Below, in pieces: positions 34,187-45,000 of a DNA stretch of 64,000 bases. Made by a program: the position numbers and the translations under genes. Source of the stretch: Armillaria gallica (taxonomy: Eukaryota > Basidiomycota > Agaricomycetes > Agaricales > Physalacriaceae). Below the pieces are notes generated by a model. That model saw only the letters and a list, made by a program, of their open reading frames with translations, made no database searches and was not told where the DNA came from. Numbering within the stretch: the first letter of the stretch is position 1; every line of letters starts with the position of its first letter. The stretch covers positions 1,798,001-1,862,000 of the forward strand of contig JBANDB010000005.1 of the NCBI GenBank assembly GCA_037576215.1. The letters are read 5' to 3'.

Positions 34187-36900
34187 CAGTTGCAAAATCC
34201 CTATGACCACAGGTGTGGTGGGCGACTTTTCATCCGGTCCGTTCGCTCGTGATGAGTTACTAGACGAACATTTAGCCGGTTGCGCAATCCTGGGGATGGT
34301 GGCCCCGGAATCTAAAGAAGGGAGGTTAGCAGGTTCTCCAAGGTGGTGTCGTGAGTTTGTGGATTCAAGTACTGGGCACGAATGAATGGATAAAAATAGG
34401 CTCTTTGGCCATATGTCATTGGTATTTATTGAAGTCGTAGATGAGGTAACCGACCCCACACATGGGGGTCGGGGTATAGCCGAATGCTCAGTAAATAAAT
34501 CGTCTGTAGGTAAGGAAAAGGAATACATCCGTCGAGCAGGAGAAGAGGTAGGCGCACCAGTAGGCTTTCTAGTTGTCGCAGGTGAATCCGGACCTGGACA
34601 ACTCATTCTTTTACTTCCTTTATCTCAGTCGTTTCGGAGAGTGGTTCCGGTGCCACCTCAAGGGCGCGTACCTCTTGTTTCTCTCCTTTGTGTGGGCAAT
34701 CCTTGCTCAGATGCCCCTTCTCATCACACTGGAAACATCGACCCTCCGCTCATTGCTTTGCCTTTTTGGCATCAATCTCCATTGGAATTCCCTGTCTGGG
34801 ATGCGTCTTCTGCGCGATGGGTACCCATTTGCCCCCTCCATCGTGAGGTTTCTCGATCGATTTGGCAGCCAGGGGGCTGGTTGCACCTCCTGTAGGCTTG
34901 GCACCCAAGGTGAGTTGACTGGATTTTGGTGGTCCCCCTGGGCACTTTTCTGGGTATTGCTCGATCCCTTGGGTTTGTTCAAAAACCTTCTGCTTCTGCC
35001 ATTCCTCATACATCTGTAGGATGTGCTGCTTCCACTCATGATAAGTTCGAGGAATCCCAAACCCAATATTGGCGATGGCGGTGCCATATCCAGGAGGAAT
35101 TCCTCTCTGGACTGCTTGCACCAACACTCCTCGATTAGTCTGGTTGGCTAGCCGATTGGCGAGCTTCGCCTCTCATTCGAGTTTTCAGAAGAAGACATGG
35201 GCCAGGTCGCTGCCCATTTTGATTTCTCCCATGCACTTTTTGTGGATGAGCTCAATGGCAGAGTCGTGGAATTGCTCCCGGAATATCATGGTAAAAGTGT
35301 CCCAATCAGGGTACCGATAGCGCGGTCCCACTTCGTAGTCGTCTTCCTCCTCCTGGGTAGCATCGACTCCTGGTTCCTGTGGTATATACCAATAGTTGTC
35401 CCGGAGGTGGACCCACCAGGCTTGAGCATCACCTTCGAGGAGGGATACGGTGAATCCTACCATAAGGGACGGCATCCCTTGGTAGTATCGTCGGAACGTC
35501 TTGAAGTATTTGGTGCAGTCTCCCAGGAACCGTTCAATGTCGTCGTGTTTTCCTTCAAACGGTGCCAGGAGTTTCATCAGTATCAGCTTCACCATTGCTA
35601 TTTCAGGAGGGCGGTCTGCATCCCAGGCCCCTACTGGTCTGTGTGGGGGTGGTCTGCCGTAGTCCGGTGGGCAAGGGACTGAAAATAGTCAGGGGTTTAG
35701 CCCTGGTCGAGGTGGGTGTCCCCTGTCAGCGGGCTTTTTCCTAGCCGCAGCTAGGTCCTCTTGTAAGTGGTTGTTGTTTTCACGCATTTGGGCCACTTGG
35801 GCTTCCAGACATGCGATCCGTTGGGCATCGGTTTCCTCGTTCTCAATGTCGATGGGTTCCACGTTGTCTCCCCCTGCGAAGAGCCTACTGGTTCCCTGAT
35901 CATGGTATTCTCCCCTTCTTCTCCAATCTCTCCTTACTCAGCTCGGGGGGGAGTCCAGAAGGGGTCAAGGTACTATCGTGGGGTTACTCATCGTGAAAGA
36001 GAGATAGTCATAAGTTCTGCTGATCCAGGGGGTTTGGTAACCCATCCAGGTCAGGACGGTCCCCCTGTAGTCGGGCCAGGGGAAGGAGGGCACGTTCCAA
36101 GGTGGCCTGCTCCTGTTCGGTCCAGGGCCATACGTAGAGTACATGGTTGCTGGCTGACAGGGGGTATTCTGTTCTGTTTCGATTGGCGAAGATCCTGGCG
36201 TCAATTGCTCGAGATCGTCTGTATCGAGGAAGTGGATCCCCTCTATTAATGGCGAGGTAGACGTCCATGCTCTCCCAGAGCAGAGCCCTGAACGCTGTTC
36301 GCTGTTCGAGGTCCTGCCACCATAGCTCCCAGGCCTCACTCCTCGCGGGTCCCAATAATCTGATGTCGGCAGGCGAAAGAGCAGGCCACTCGTAATCCCC
36401 ACCATAGGGGTTAAGGGGGTTGTCATCGTTTTTGGGGGGTGGTGGTCCTGCGCGGACAGGTTTAGGAGTGATGGGTCAAGGGACGTCGGGGGTGTGTGGA
36501 ACTCCTCACTCATCCAGGATGGCAATGGGGATACTATCATCTGAGTTGCTGTCGACCTCGATTGGCCACCGGGAATTTCCTCGGGGCTCCTGTATTCTGA
36601 TTGGTCAGTTGGCAGGTCCCGGGAGAGCCCCTCGGCTTCTCCTGCCCATTCTTCCTCCATTATGGAGAGGGGCATAGGGAGGAGGGTCGGGGTCGGCATC
36701 CTCAACCTGTACGACACAGGTCTCCTCCTGCGTAGGAGCTGCGTTCCCGGTTGTCGGGGCAGTCTCCCTATTCTCGAAGAACTCCTGATTGGATTCGAAG
36801 TAGACAGTTGCTGTCTCCCTTTGATGGTTTCGGGCCAGGGTTCATTCCACTCAGAGCCCTGGTCTGATGACGACAGGGTTGAGTCGGGGTAGTTCGACAT
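34187..36900 (-). pseudogene. gag: Chromovirus gag, N-terminal and central parts with zinc knuckle
   Basis: On the minus strand, 36900 to about 35970 encodes a Pro/Ser-rich leader. The capsid-like region (35185-35595) has LLAPFEGKHDDIERFLGD and SLLEGDAQAWWVHLRD, the classic retrotransposon gag signature. A nucleocapsid zinc knuckle CFQCDEKGHLSKDC (CX2CX4HX4C) lies at about 34690-34735. In-frame stops interrupt it, for example the TGA directly before the knuckle (about 34748) and two near 35165-35185. Element B cuts the gene at 34184; the rest is at 21614-22144. Gag would package element RNA. Confidence 0.85.
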
Positions 36901-37192
36901 AGTGGGTGGGTACCGGGGGTGGTGGTGGAACTACCAGGACTCCCCGGCGGTGTAGGAAGTTTTGAATTTGTTCAGCATATGCAAGGATGAGGGCAATGGT
37001 ACAGAGACACAGGAAAGTGGCCCCAACGATGGCTGTGCTAAGTGCGATTGTTTGGGTCTGGTTAAGGTCTGGGGTCATCAATCTCGGTGCAGCTGTTCGA
37101 TGTCTCTCCAAGCCTGAGAGAGTTGGTAGAGGAGGAATTTTGCGAGAAAGAAGGCGACAATATTCAGAAATAAAAGGATCAATTGGTTTCAC
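36851..37192 (-). CDS. Short ORF upstream of gag with one transmembrane segment
   Basis: This open frame begins about 220 bp inside the 5' LTR boundary and ends overlapping the gag start region. It contains one strong hydrophobic stretch (TIALSTAIVGATFLCLC to ALILAY), then a basic and proline-rich tail. Such an ORF is not a standard chromovirus gene. It could be an N-terminal extension of gag, a shadow frame, or a real extra gene. Confidence 0.4.
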   Translation of the reverse strand: MKPIDPFISEYCRLLSRKIPPLPTLSGLERHRTAAPRLMTPDLNQTQTIALSTAIVGATFLCLCTIALILAYAEQIQNFLHRRGVLVVPPPPPVPTHYVELPRLNPVVIRPGL

Positions 37193-37411
37193 CTTTCGTC
37201 CCTAGTCGATATTACAGTCGTAGTCGGTGTCGTGAGGGGGACGGTTCTGCCGTTTGGGGTGTTTTCGTCCCTTGCGTGCCTTGGGTGGTTTGGGCTGCAC
37301 CTTTCTAGATGTTGGGTTCTGTCACCTTTGTATGTGCTTGGTTCGCGGGTTATGAGTCATAGGATCTCCTCAGTATACGAGAGGATTTGAGAAAGGAAGC
37401 TTCGAGCTAAC

Positions 37412-37774
37412 TGTTATGGCCGAACTCGGGAATAGCAGGCGAGGCATCCAACGGGCTCTGTCTCTCACTTTGGACAGTCCGATGGAACCATGGGGTCTGC
37501 TACAGTGAAACAGTATAACGTGTGAACTCTTGGCAAGCGATAAGAGTAAAGTCTGGGGTGTATTAACTTAGCTCGAAGCTGGGGTACATGGCTGAGAGCT
37601 GTGCTACTTATATACTGCTGTGAAGGTTTAAATTTAGATGGGTTGTGGCTTCGAATGGAATTGTTGGGGACTTCTCGTGGGACCTCTGGGGTAGACGTCA
37701 TGGGTGCCGAGGTGCCGAAGGTGCCGAGATGCCGGATAAGATAAGATAAGGTAAAGAAAAGGAAAATCGTAACA
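37412..37774 (-). repeat. 5' LTR of the chromovirus (right copy)
   Basis: This is the upstream LTR in the element's own orientation, with TG...CA ends and ATATC immediately after it (37775-37779). See the left copy for the divergence pattern. Confidence 0.95.
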
Positions 37775-38429
37775 ATATCTCATATCACATTAAGTCCACA
37801 TTTGTAATATGAACTTTAGATCTTGATGAAAGAGAGACAACATCAACAATACGTAAAGAAATCACTGCAAAATTAACAGACAACCTTCGTTTGTAGTATT
37901 TATATTTATACTTGTAGGTCACAGCTAAAACATAGAATTTCAGGGAAAGCTACAGGCAAGAAGCAAGCAATGATGCACTATCTGCAATATGACAAGAATG
38001 TAGTCCAGCGTTACCGCGTTGAGATACGTGGCTGGCCCCGAGACATACCCTTTATGACACCCTCTGTGATCAAATCAATTGTCGTACTTCGAACACTTTG
38101 TGATGTGATCATTGATGGCTCATGCTGCTGGGTCAGCCTAACAGCCGATGAAGCCAAGCAGCGTGACAAGGAGCAACAGGCAGCTGGAAAGGAGCCAAAG
38201 AAATGCAAAACTCGATCAGATAAGGGGAAAACTCAGTCAGATAAAGATAAGCATGCCAAGAAGCGAAGGAAGAGCTCCGGATTAGCCCAACTCCCACCTA
38301 CGTTCATCAGCAATGAATTTATTGATGACGATGATGATGATGATTAGTTAATATTGTCTTACTTTGTTTGTATCCAACAGTTTTGAATCAAGGACAATTT
38401 TTATTCTATTTTATCTCCAATTTTCCGGT

Positions 38430-38922
38430 TTTTATTTGAGAAGAATTTGAGAGAATAAGACTTGATAGCGAGGAGAGGAGCAGGCAGGACAGTAATGATG
38501 CCATCACCAGCTATACAACCATTATAACCGACAACAAAATCTAAGAAAGTGATAATGACACCATTACCGGTTAGGCAAACATTATATAACCGGTGATGAA
38601 GTCATAGGAAAGTCACCCGTGGTTCCAGATGACTGGCACGGAATATTCTGAAGTTAATACCCCTGGCCGAGGAGCGCACAGGCATCGGGACACCGACATT
38701 TGATGGGCGGGACCCTGACAGCCAGTGGTATAGTGACCATGTGCCCATAGTGCTCTCTGGTACCAAAAATAGCATTGATATTAACAATATTCATGAAAAA
38801 GTTCTCGCTTTATTGGAGTATTATTGGAGTACCATGGTATAGCCTACATCAATTGTAATAACATACATTACCTGATCACGTCAACAGTTGCTATATTAAT
38901 GGTTATGTGGGACAATTAGGTG
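38430..38922 (-). repeat. Right terminal inverted repeat of element A
   Basis: This is the mirror of 2951-3443. It ends ...CAATTAGGTG at 38922, followed by the AGCCTTGA duplication at 38923-38930 and then host sequence. Confidence 0.92.
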
Positions 38923-41150
38923 AGCCTTGAGATAAGTGAACCGTAATGAACTGACTGGTGCTTCTTTAGCATGAGGTCTCCATTCTTTCATCATTTTGTT
39001 TCATTCTGCAGTTGTTATGAGGACAAAGGGAGGAGGAAGTCTCATTGGGCCTGGTTTGGTGACTGCAGTAGAAGTCATTGCCTTAGTACCAAGTGCCTTC
39101 AGTCACCTATATATTCCGAGGTCGCCATTGCCACAGCCGGTGCATGCTTCATCACACATCATTTCACTTGGCCTTGCTCCTTCTTGTTTCACAGCTTGTA
39201 TCAGGTTCCATCCATGTTCGGGAGTTCCTTTATCGTGCACCATGCTACCGTGAACGCCCGTCGCCGATTCCGAGTCCTGTGTATACAGGTCTCGGTCTTA
39301 TGCAGTCCTTAGTGTTTCGGTGGCGGTGCATTTTCATTATTTCCGAAGTTTCTCCGTGTACACGTCATCTTTGCTCGGCTCGCTTCGGCTACACTTCTCG
39401 GCATGTCCCGGCATCGCATATATCTCGGCTTTCCCCGCATTGCTGCCCCTCGAGCGGCGTCCTTTTTGTTCTGCCTATTTGACTGTCTTTCTTGTTCATT
39501 TTGAGCTATCGGATGCGACACTACTGTATTGACTACATCTTATTTTGGACAGCATGTGACAAACATATCATTCTCGCTCAGTAACCTACTTTGTGCTTCA
39601 ATGACTTAATTGCTGGGGATTCTCGCTCATTCGTCCGTTTCCTTTCCTCCGCTTTCTCTTTCATATCTTTTTTGTGTAACGTTCGTTCTCTCTCCTGTGA
39701 GCTTTCGTTAGTGTATGCGGGTGAATGAATTACGTGATGACGCACCTTGGTGAACCCTTCATCTATGGGCACTACTCTCCTGTACTAACTCGTGAGTTTC
39801 AAATACTAGACTGCAGATTGTCTTACTCACGATGGCATTTCATTTACTGGTGGAAGGTCCTTCTTTGCGATTATTCCTCGTGCTGTATATGTACTCTCTT
39901 TCCAGCCGATACATGTTATGCTCACCTAAAGCATGGATGCCAAATGGTAACATTCAAGGGTCTGTCTGCTATCGGCGATGTACGTTTGCAAAGCCTCTCC
40001 TTCGTTGGAACTCGATCAGTGGTACGTCTGTTATTGTCGCGTTACTCACTAGCCTCTTTTTTGTTGTAGTTTTCGTCCATGTCCCTTTCGACTGATACGG
40101 AGGTGGTCAACGTCGGTGCAGCATGCGATTACTCAGTATAAACTTAATCGTCGATATGATTTTTGTATTGTTGCCTTTACGTCTAAACTTGTGCTGTCAG
40201 TGGAGTACATGCAGGCATCTGTTTCGGTCTCTCTTCTTGTGATTCTTGACTTGTATCACGTTCATTTGGACTTCTCCTTGGATTATCTGTCATATCTTCC
40301 TCTGGGCTTCCACTCGCTCTCTTTGATTCCCCCCTCGGAGATCCGCAATCCCTTGTTCTATATACAGGCTTTGTTATACTTTATGGAGGTCCTGATGCTC
40401 GTACGAGTTAGCTTTACTCTCGTTCAGTCTCTCCATGGACAACTTCCTGTCGTAATTTTCTTCATTGCGTTTTCTTCTGCACGCCTACTATTACTTCTGC
40501 CTGTCGCTTGGTTTGCCTTCGTTGTCTCGTTTTCGTGCTTGTTATCAATCAGTTCTGTCTGCGTGCGCGCATTCGATTTACTTCTTTTCGGTACCAGTGC
40601 GCTGATGGTTTCAGACTTTTCTTTATGTGTTTGTGATGTGCCTGGGCATTGTTGCTGCACCTCTCCGCGCCCGCCCGCCCTCCTCTCACGGTCTCACACA
40701 GGACTCGGATATGCCACGCTCCGCGATGGCCCCCCACTTCATCTCTCCACTAAGGACCTGATGGGCACGGCCTCCTACTTTGACATTCTTATCCTCGCAC
40801 TAGGAATGTATCATTGGCAGTCTACCGACGAGATTAAACGCCGACAACGAGTGTGGTGACCAGCGGACGTCTTCCGTGTCGGAAATCCCGCTACCACAGA
40901 TACCTTGGGTGCACTCGACACCTCGTTAATCCCAAACCCCTTCCTCGACGATAACCTATCCAGATGTGATCGCCCAATCCAGTCCGTTATAGTCGCTGGG
41001 ACCCTTGAAGCTCTTCCCTACCTCCTGTACCCGGTATTTACCACCACTGAGCTCGCACTACTGGGCGGTCTGGAGGGGATTCCAGGCGCTGTAGATGCAT
41101 GTCGATCAATTTGGCGGAGAAGCGTGAAAGCTTGAAAAGACACGGAGGAG
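38923..41150 (+). pseudogene. Right half of duplicated host unit (copy 1)
   Basis: It matches 49935-50680. The run begins after the AGCCTTGA duplication with 'taatgaactgactgg'. A block GTASYFDILILALGM (40760-40810) equals GTASYFDILILAPGM in copy 2 (near 50290-50330), and LGALDTSLI (40907 on) is also shared. The unit is interrupted by a TIR-bounded insertion at 39270-40708. No family recognised; copy 1 has frame breaks relative to copy 2. Confidence 0.5.
39270..40708. mobile_element. ~1.44 kb insertion with 13 bp TIRs
   Basis: CCGAGTCCTGTGT at 39270-39282 is exactly inverted at 40696-40708. The corresponding position of the paralogous unit (around 50220-50260) lacks this stretch. The interior is T-rich and the open frame at 40116-40859 is hydrophobic mainly because of that composition. 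No transposase motif was found, so it would be a non-autonomous element. I could not define a target duplication. Confidence 0.5.
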
Positions 41151-41156
41151 GGAAGT

Positions 41157-42180
41157 TCAAAAGGACGATCTCTTGATGCTTTTCAGCCAAGGTTGCAGGG
41201 GTCGGTAGACGATCTCAGGATTGACAGCGCCAGTGGTTGTGAGAAATATCTGACAAGAGAGTTTCACAGTAGCGCTTTGCATCACTGTTAGTGTATTTGT
41301 CTGTCGCTCTTGCTGATAACGCACCAAAAGCTGTTTGCTTGCTTCTGTCACCATCTTCGGCCTGTGCACTCCTCGATGGTGTTGTACGTGCGGAAGGGGA
41401 GCCGAGGAAGTATGAGTGGAGATAACTGATGGCGAACCAGTTTGTTAATGAGACTGGTGGGTCTACCTTATCATTTGACTTCCCAGAAAAATATAACTCT
41501 TAGACCTCAGGCAACGCACTGTCGATTTTGATGTCAATTTGACTTTCACCGGCCAGAATTTGCTCTTGCACGAACAAGAACTTGCTCCGATGTCGTTGAC
41601 CGTGCATTTTCCATATGACTTTCGAATCGCGCGAAGTTGGAAACACAAGTAGTCAGACTTTCCTTTTGAATCTGCTGGACTGCAGCCATCGCTCACAATA
41701 TGACGACGTCAAGAGCGGCAGCCTAGTCCTTTTCGTCTTCCTGCATTCTAGCGTTCGTCGAGACCTCGACATGCTCAACACATCCTCTACCTACGGAACT
41801 CATCACTCTAGACCTGTCCACTGTCGCGCAGAGCCAGACGACTCTGACAGGAGCTTTGACATCCTTATGCTTACCGACGGTCAATATTGGAGAATTTATG
41901 AATTTTCATATCCTGGTTTATTGATCGGCAGATACATCGAAAATTCTTTTTGACGTGATAGTTAATGCAATTATCAGCGTGTCCAGAATCGAGGACGAAG
42001 CCACGAAGATTCGCGTTATCTCAGGTAAGCATTTGAGCCATATGCCGGAGTCGCATCTCACACTGCCACGCAGCGGATCCGAGGAAGAAGCAAGATTTCA
42101 GATATGTAGAAACCATCCATCAGGACGCTGGAAAAAGACGCTTAAGACGACGCAGTCATTTTGGGTTTCGTCATAGACCT
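41157..42180. repeat. Duplicated host segment matching 50690-51460
   Basis: Both copies encode on the minus strand a block RYQQERQTNT and ISP/FLTTTGAV, and share nucleotide runs such as 'ttttcgaatcgcgcgaagttgg'. Decayed, no family identified. 42180-42880 shows nothing recognisable. Confidence 0.45.
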
Positions 42181-42889
42181 TAAGGACAGCCCATGATAAC
42201 GTTCAAGTTGAGTGCGGAAGGGCGCCAGTTAATACATGCCAAATCGGACACCCTTGTGAGGACGATTTGGCCCTTGCGGGATCTCATGCCGACTCAATTG
42301 CCAGGCAGAACAATACCGTAGACATCGCACTGTCGCTGTGGCAAATAGAGTTTGATACACATCTTCTCAACGTAAGGCTGGCGCTTAACCAGTGTTCATC
42401 ATACTGAATGCACTCCAATATAGAAAGAAGGTAACTGTGGGAGAAACACCGCTTTTCAAACCCGTTATCAAACGAGGCTCTGCATTGACGCCGACCTTCG
42501 GGACAATGAATTGGTTGGCGCGTCCTACAAACACCATTCGATCTATACAGTAGGCTCATGTGTTATGTGTGTGGAGAATTCAAGTTTTCAAATTGAAGCG
42601 ACCGTAGGGAGCCTGTGTTGTATTTACGTCAAGGACATTTAATCTAGGTGTTAATCTACCCAAGTTTGATTTAATTATTTTGTCAGTCAGTCGAACCTTG
42701 GTTTTAATCTTCTTGCATTCGCGGGGGATTCTTGTCAATGTTAACAAGAAAAATTAGACATTGAAAGTACTGTACTATGCTTATTGTTAAGCCTAACAGA
42801 GAGTACTGGTACTATGGCTATGTAGCAAGTGTGGAAGTTATTGTCATAATATGATAATATCCAACACTTATCCGAACATTCCAGGGATA

Positions 42890-43320
42890 CACATGGTCTA
42901 TCCGAGGGATTTATTTACCCCACCCCACCGTGCTCGTGAACCTTCGTGGACAAGGAACATAACCCTGACAATGCCATGCCACGAGGGCTCATACCGTTAT
43001 GATCACGGTCGTGCGGAGTAGTAGACTCTTCGTGGGGTACACTGAAGACAACGATTTAGCGAGAAGGCCATGCACATTGGGAACGTAACCGCATTTTCCG
43101 CGCTTGATACCCAGAGCGGGGCATACGAAAAATTCGGTCGCGAAATGACTGGAATGGTCAATACGTCTATACAAAGATGCCGACCATGTAAACTTTTCTA
43201 CGTGGAATGGTGGACTACACGCTTGGCGAGACAAGGAGATGAAGGGTTCGCCATTGGTCCCTCGAAAAGGCAAGGAAACAAATATGACGAGGGAGCGTAT
43301 CGCTCGGGTCCATGAAAACG
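42890..43320 (+). repeat. Local duplication, copy 1
   Basis: It matches 44320-45000, sharing 'tggtctatccgagggattta' and a long run around 'cattttccgcgcttgatacc'. No gene is seen in either copy. Confidence 0.6.
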
Positions 43321-43361
43321 AAAGAGACGGACGCGGGAACTTGAAGTTGGACAGATCATAC

Positions 43362-43470
43362 CGTCACAGAAAGCCCACAGAATGATTTCGTTAAGATAAA
43401 TATTCACGAGTTGGAACATCATTTGGACATCTGCCGAGGCGAGGTCTGGGACTTCTGTCATCGCCACCAT
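43362..43470 (-). pseudogene. First-exon remnant of the multi-pass membrane protein family
   Basis: ATG at 43470 opens a block reading MTEVPDLASADVQMM and then YLNEIILWAFCDG, ending at a GT donor at 43361. It corresponds to the first exon of the intact gene at 59622-60826. No further exons follow, so it is a truncated copy. Confidence 0.7.
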
Positions 43471-43559
43471 CTTGCTAAGAGTAGGTGTTAGTAATTTGGT
43501 AGCGGTCATAGATCTCAGCACATACTCCTTTAATATCTAAATAGTGCCGCATGCAGAAT

Positions 43560-44290
43560 GGCTTATGTACACCATGAGAGGGTCATGCAGGTCTTTTTCT
43601 AGAAAAGCAGTTGAGACGAGAATCGAGGTAAGAAGATTGAAATCATACCGTGTATTTGAATCGAGGCGCTGATCAGCGCAATGTCCTTGTGCGACTCGGT
43701 GCCATAACTAAGACGGAACGGCGTCAGCATCTCCTAAGCCATGAGCGGCAACGTTCGACTACCATTCAAAGCAGCGATCTTGTTAAAGCTGCGCCGCATC
43801 AAGGAGATAGGCACGTTGGTAAGAAGAGTCGTGGGAAGATCCAGTACAAAAGATGCCATTCATTGATTTTCCGCATTGACCGCGATCGCTGTGAACGGAT
43901 TTTGGTTTGGGATCCGTAAATCTTCGTACGAGATTGACAGTTTGTGCGAACTGAGATCTGAGCGGCGAAAAGTACAAAGAACATGGCAGTCTTGTAATGC
44001 GGGTCGTAGGTGTGAGGCATTCTGTAAATGAAACAGTGATCGATTGTTAAGTATGCTATGTGAAGAAAGGTAAAGTAATTACCTCCGCTTCATTTGAGCT
44101 TCAAGATGTGCTTCAGAAAAACTCTACATATCATCAGGGTGTCATCGCCGCAGTGGGTGGCGATACAGGACGATGGTTCTCTTGTGATGAGGATCATGAG
44201 CGCTCTGAGAAGGCAAGGCACGCCAACTTGACAAGAGGGGCCGGCGGCGAAGAGAAAGTACGAAGGATAGTCTGTGAGTAGGTTGTGCTT
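43560..44290. repeat. Duplicated flank of the membrane-protein locus
   Basis: It matches 60900-61560 and, partly, 62180-62720, with runs such as 'gtgtatttgaatcg', 'gacggaacggcgtca' and 'gaaaaactc'. No coding function is recognised. Confidence 0.5.
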
Positions 44291-44319
44291 CAATGGGAGG
44301 TAGGGAACGAACGTCCCAG

Positions 44320-45000
44320 GGGTGCAGATGGTCTATCCGAGGGATTTATTGACCCCACCCAGTGAAGGTTTCGTATGGACGACATATCAAGCAAGCAATG
44401 AACGCGAAGTATGGGACCAGGCCGGTTCTAATCCGAAAATTTCAAGCTTCCCACGTCGATTCTCGTTTCTAGCCGTGATTCGTTGGCACTTCGTATCTAG
44501 CTAGCGTCTGTGGTCCTTTGCGTTGCTGCTGAAAAGACTTGGCCGGATCAGGATGTGTCCACACTCAGGTATAAATCCACGAGTCGAAGAGAGAAGTTGG
44601 TGTTGATACCTGTACAAAGTCCCACAGCCCTGACATGAAGGCTCATACCGTTGTGATCACACTGTTGAGTGTGTCGCGTGGAGTAGAGACTCTTCGTGGG
44701 GTACATTGAAGACAACGGACCATGATGCTTTAGCGGGGAGGCCATGCGCATTGGGACCGTAACTGCATTTTCCGCGCTTGATACCCAGAGCGGGGCATAC
44801 GAAGAATTCGGTCACGAATTGTCCTCAGTTTGTCGATACGACCATGTAAACTTTTCTGCGTGGAATGGTGGACTACATGCTTGGCGATACGAAGGTGATG
44901 AAGGGGAAGGACAGATACCGAAGGTAACAAACATGGTCATACATAGATCTCTGGGTGAGGGGGTGTAGCGATCGGGTCCATGAAAACGAACGAGACGGGG
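44320..45000 (+). repeat. Local duplication, copy 2
   Basis: This is the second copy of 42890-43320 with small indels. Only short frames are present. Confidence 0.6.

Larger units (their letters stand above)
17311..37774 (-). mobile_element. Ty3/Gypsy chromovirus, full length, nested in element A
   Basis: Two 363 bp LTRs (17311-17673 and 37412-37774) begin TGTTATGG and end GTAACA. They are flanked by a perfect ATATC duplication (17306-17310, 37775-37779). Genes run on the minus strand: gag right, pol left, with order protease, reverse transcriptase, RNase H, integrase, chromodomain. This order and the chromodomain define chromoviruses. A 13-base C run next to the left LTR is the polypurine tract on the coding strand. 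Without the nested element B the retroelement is about 8.4 kb. It landed in an intron of the element A cargo gene. It is inactivated by point mutations and by the element B insertion in gag. Confidence 0.95.
15928..38347 (+). pseudogene. Agaricomycete transposon-cargo gene split by the chromovirus
   Basis: Exon 1 runs from ATG 15928 in one frame to 17055. It has a Ser/Pro/Asp-rich N-terminus, then a coiled, charged region near 16570-16750 (LKKRNDERRKEYN) and a helical domain. An intron (gtaaac...acaaaag, 17056-17106) leads to a second domain with TRSHLDDTF and FELWACTQSK. The donor gtgagt at 17300 opens an intron into which the LTR element inserted at 17311. The last exon lies about 20 kb away, at roughly 37945-38347. 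It contains VEIRGWPRDIPFMTPS, a lysine-rich stretch and an Asp run. I recall this domain order in uncharacterised agaric proteins next to KDZ elements, but cannot name a function. Stops at 16174-16176 (TGA) and 16507-16509 (TAA) are in frame. Confidence 0.6.
2951..38922. mobile_element. KDZ DNA transposon A carrying a TET/JBP gene (outer element of the nest)
   Basis: Both ends begin CACCTAAT(C/T)GTCCC and are inverted copies of each other for about 493 bp. Each end is flanked by AGCCTTGA (2943-2950 and 38923-38930), an exact 8 bp target duplication; this agrees with the 8 bp known for the related Zisupton elements. The host sequence on either side joins into the same order as a paralogous, uninterrupted site near 49940. 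After subtracting the nested chromovirus, the element itself is about 15.5 kb. It carries a KDZ transposase, a TET/JBP-type dioxygenase and at least two further cargo genes. All coding regions examined have in-frame stops, so it is probably not autonomous now. Confidence 0.9.

Noticed and set aside
22137..34200. Target-site duplication of element B (TCCCATAG versus TCCCTATG-like strings)
   Set aside because: The two strings match poorly and do not abut the TIRs in the same way, so I do not claim a duplication.
40116..40859. A 247-codon plus-strand open frame with many hydrophobic residues
   Set aside because: The hydrophobicity follows from T-rich composition inside a TIR-bounded insertion, and the last part runs into the duplicated host unit. 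No family motif; not called as a membrane protein.
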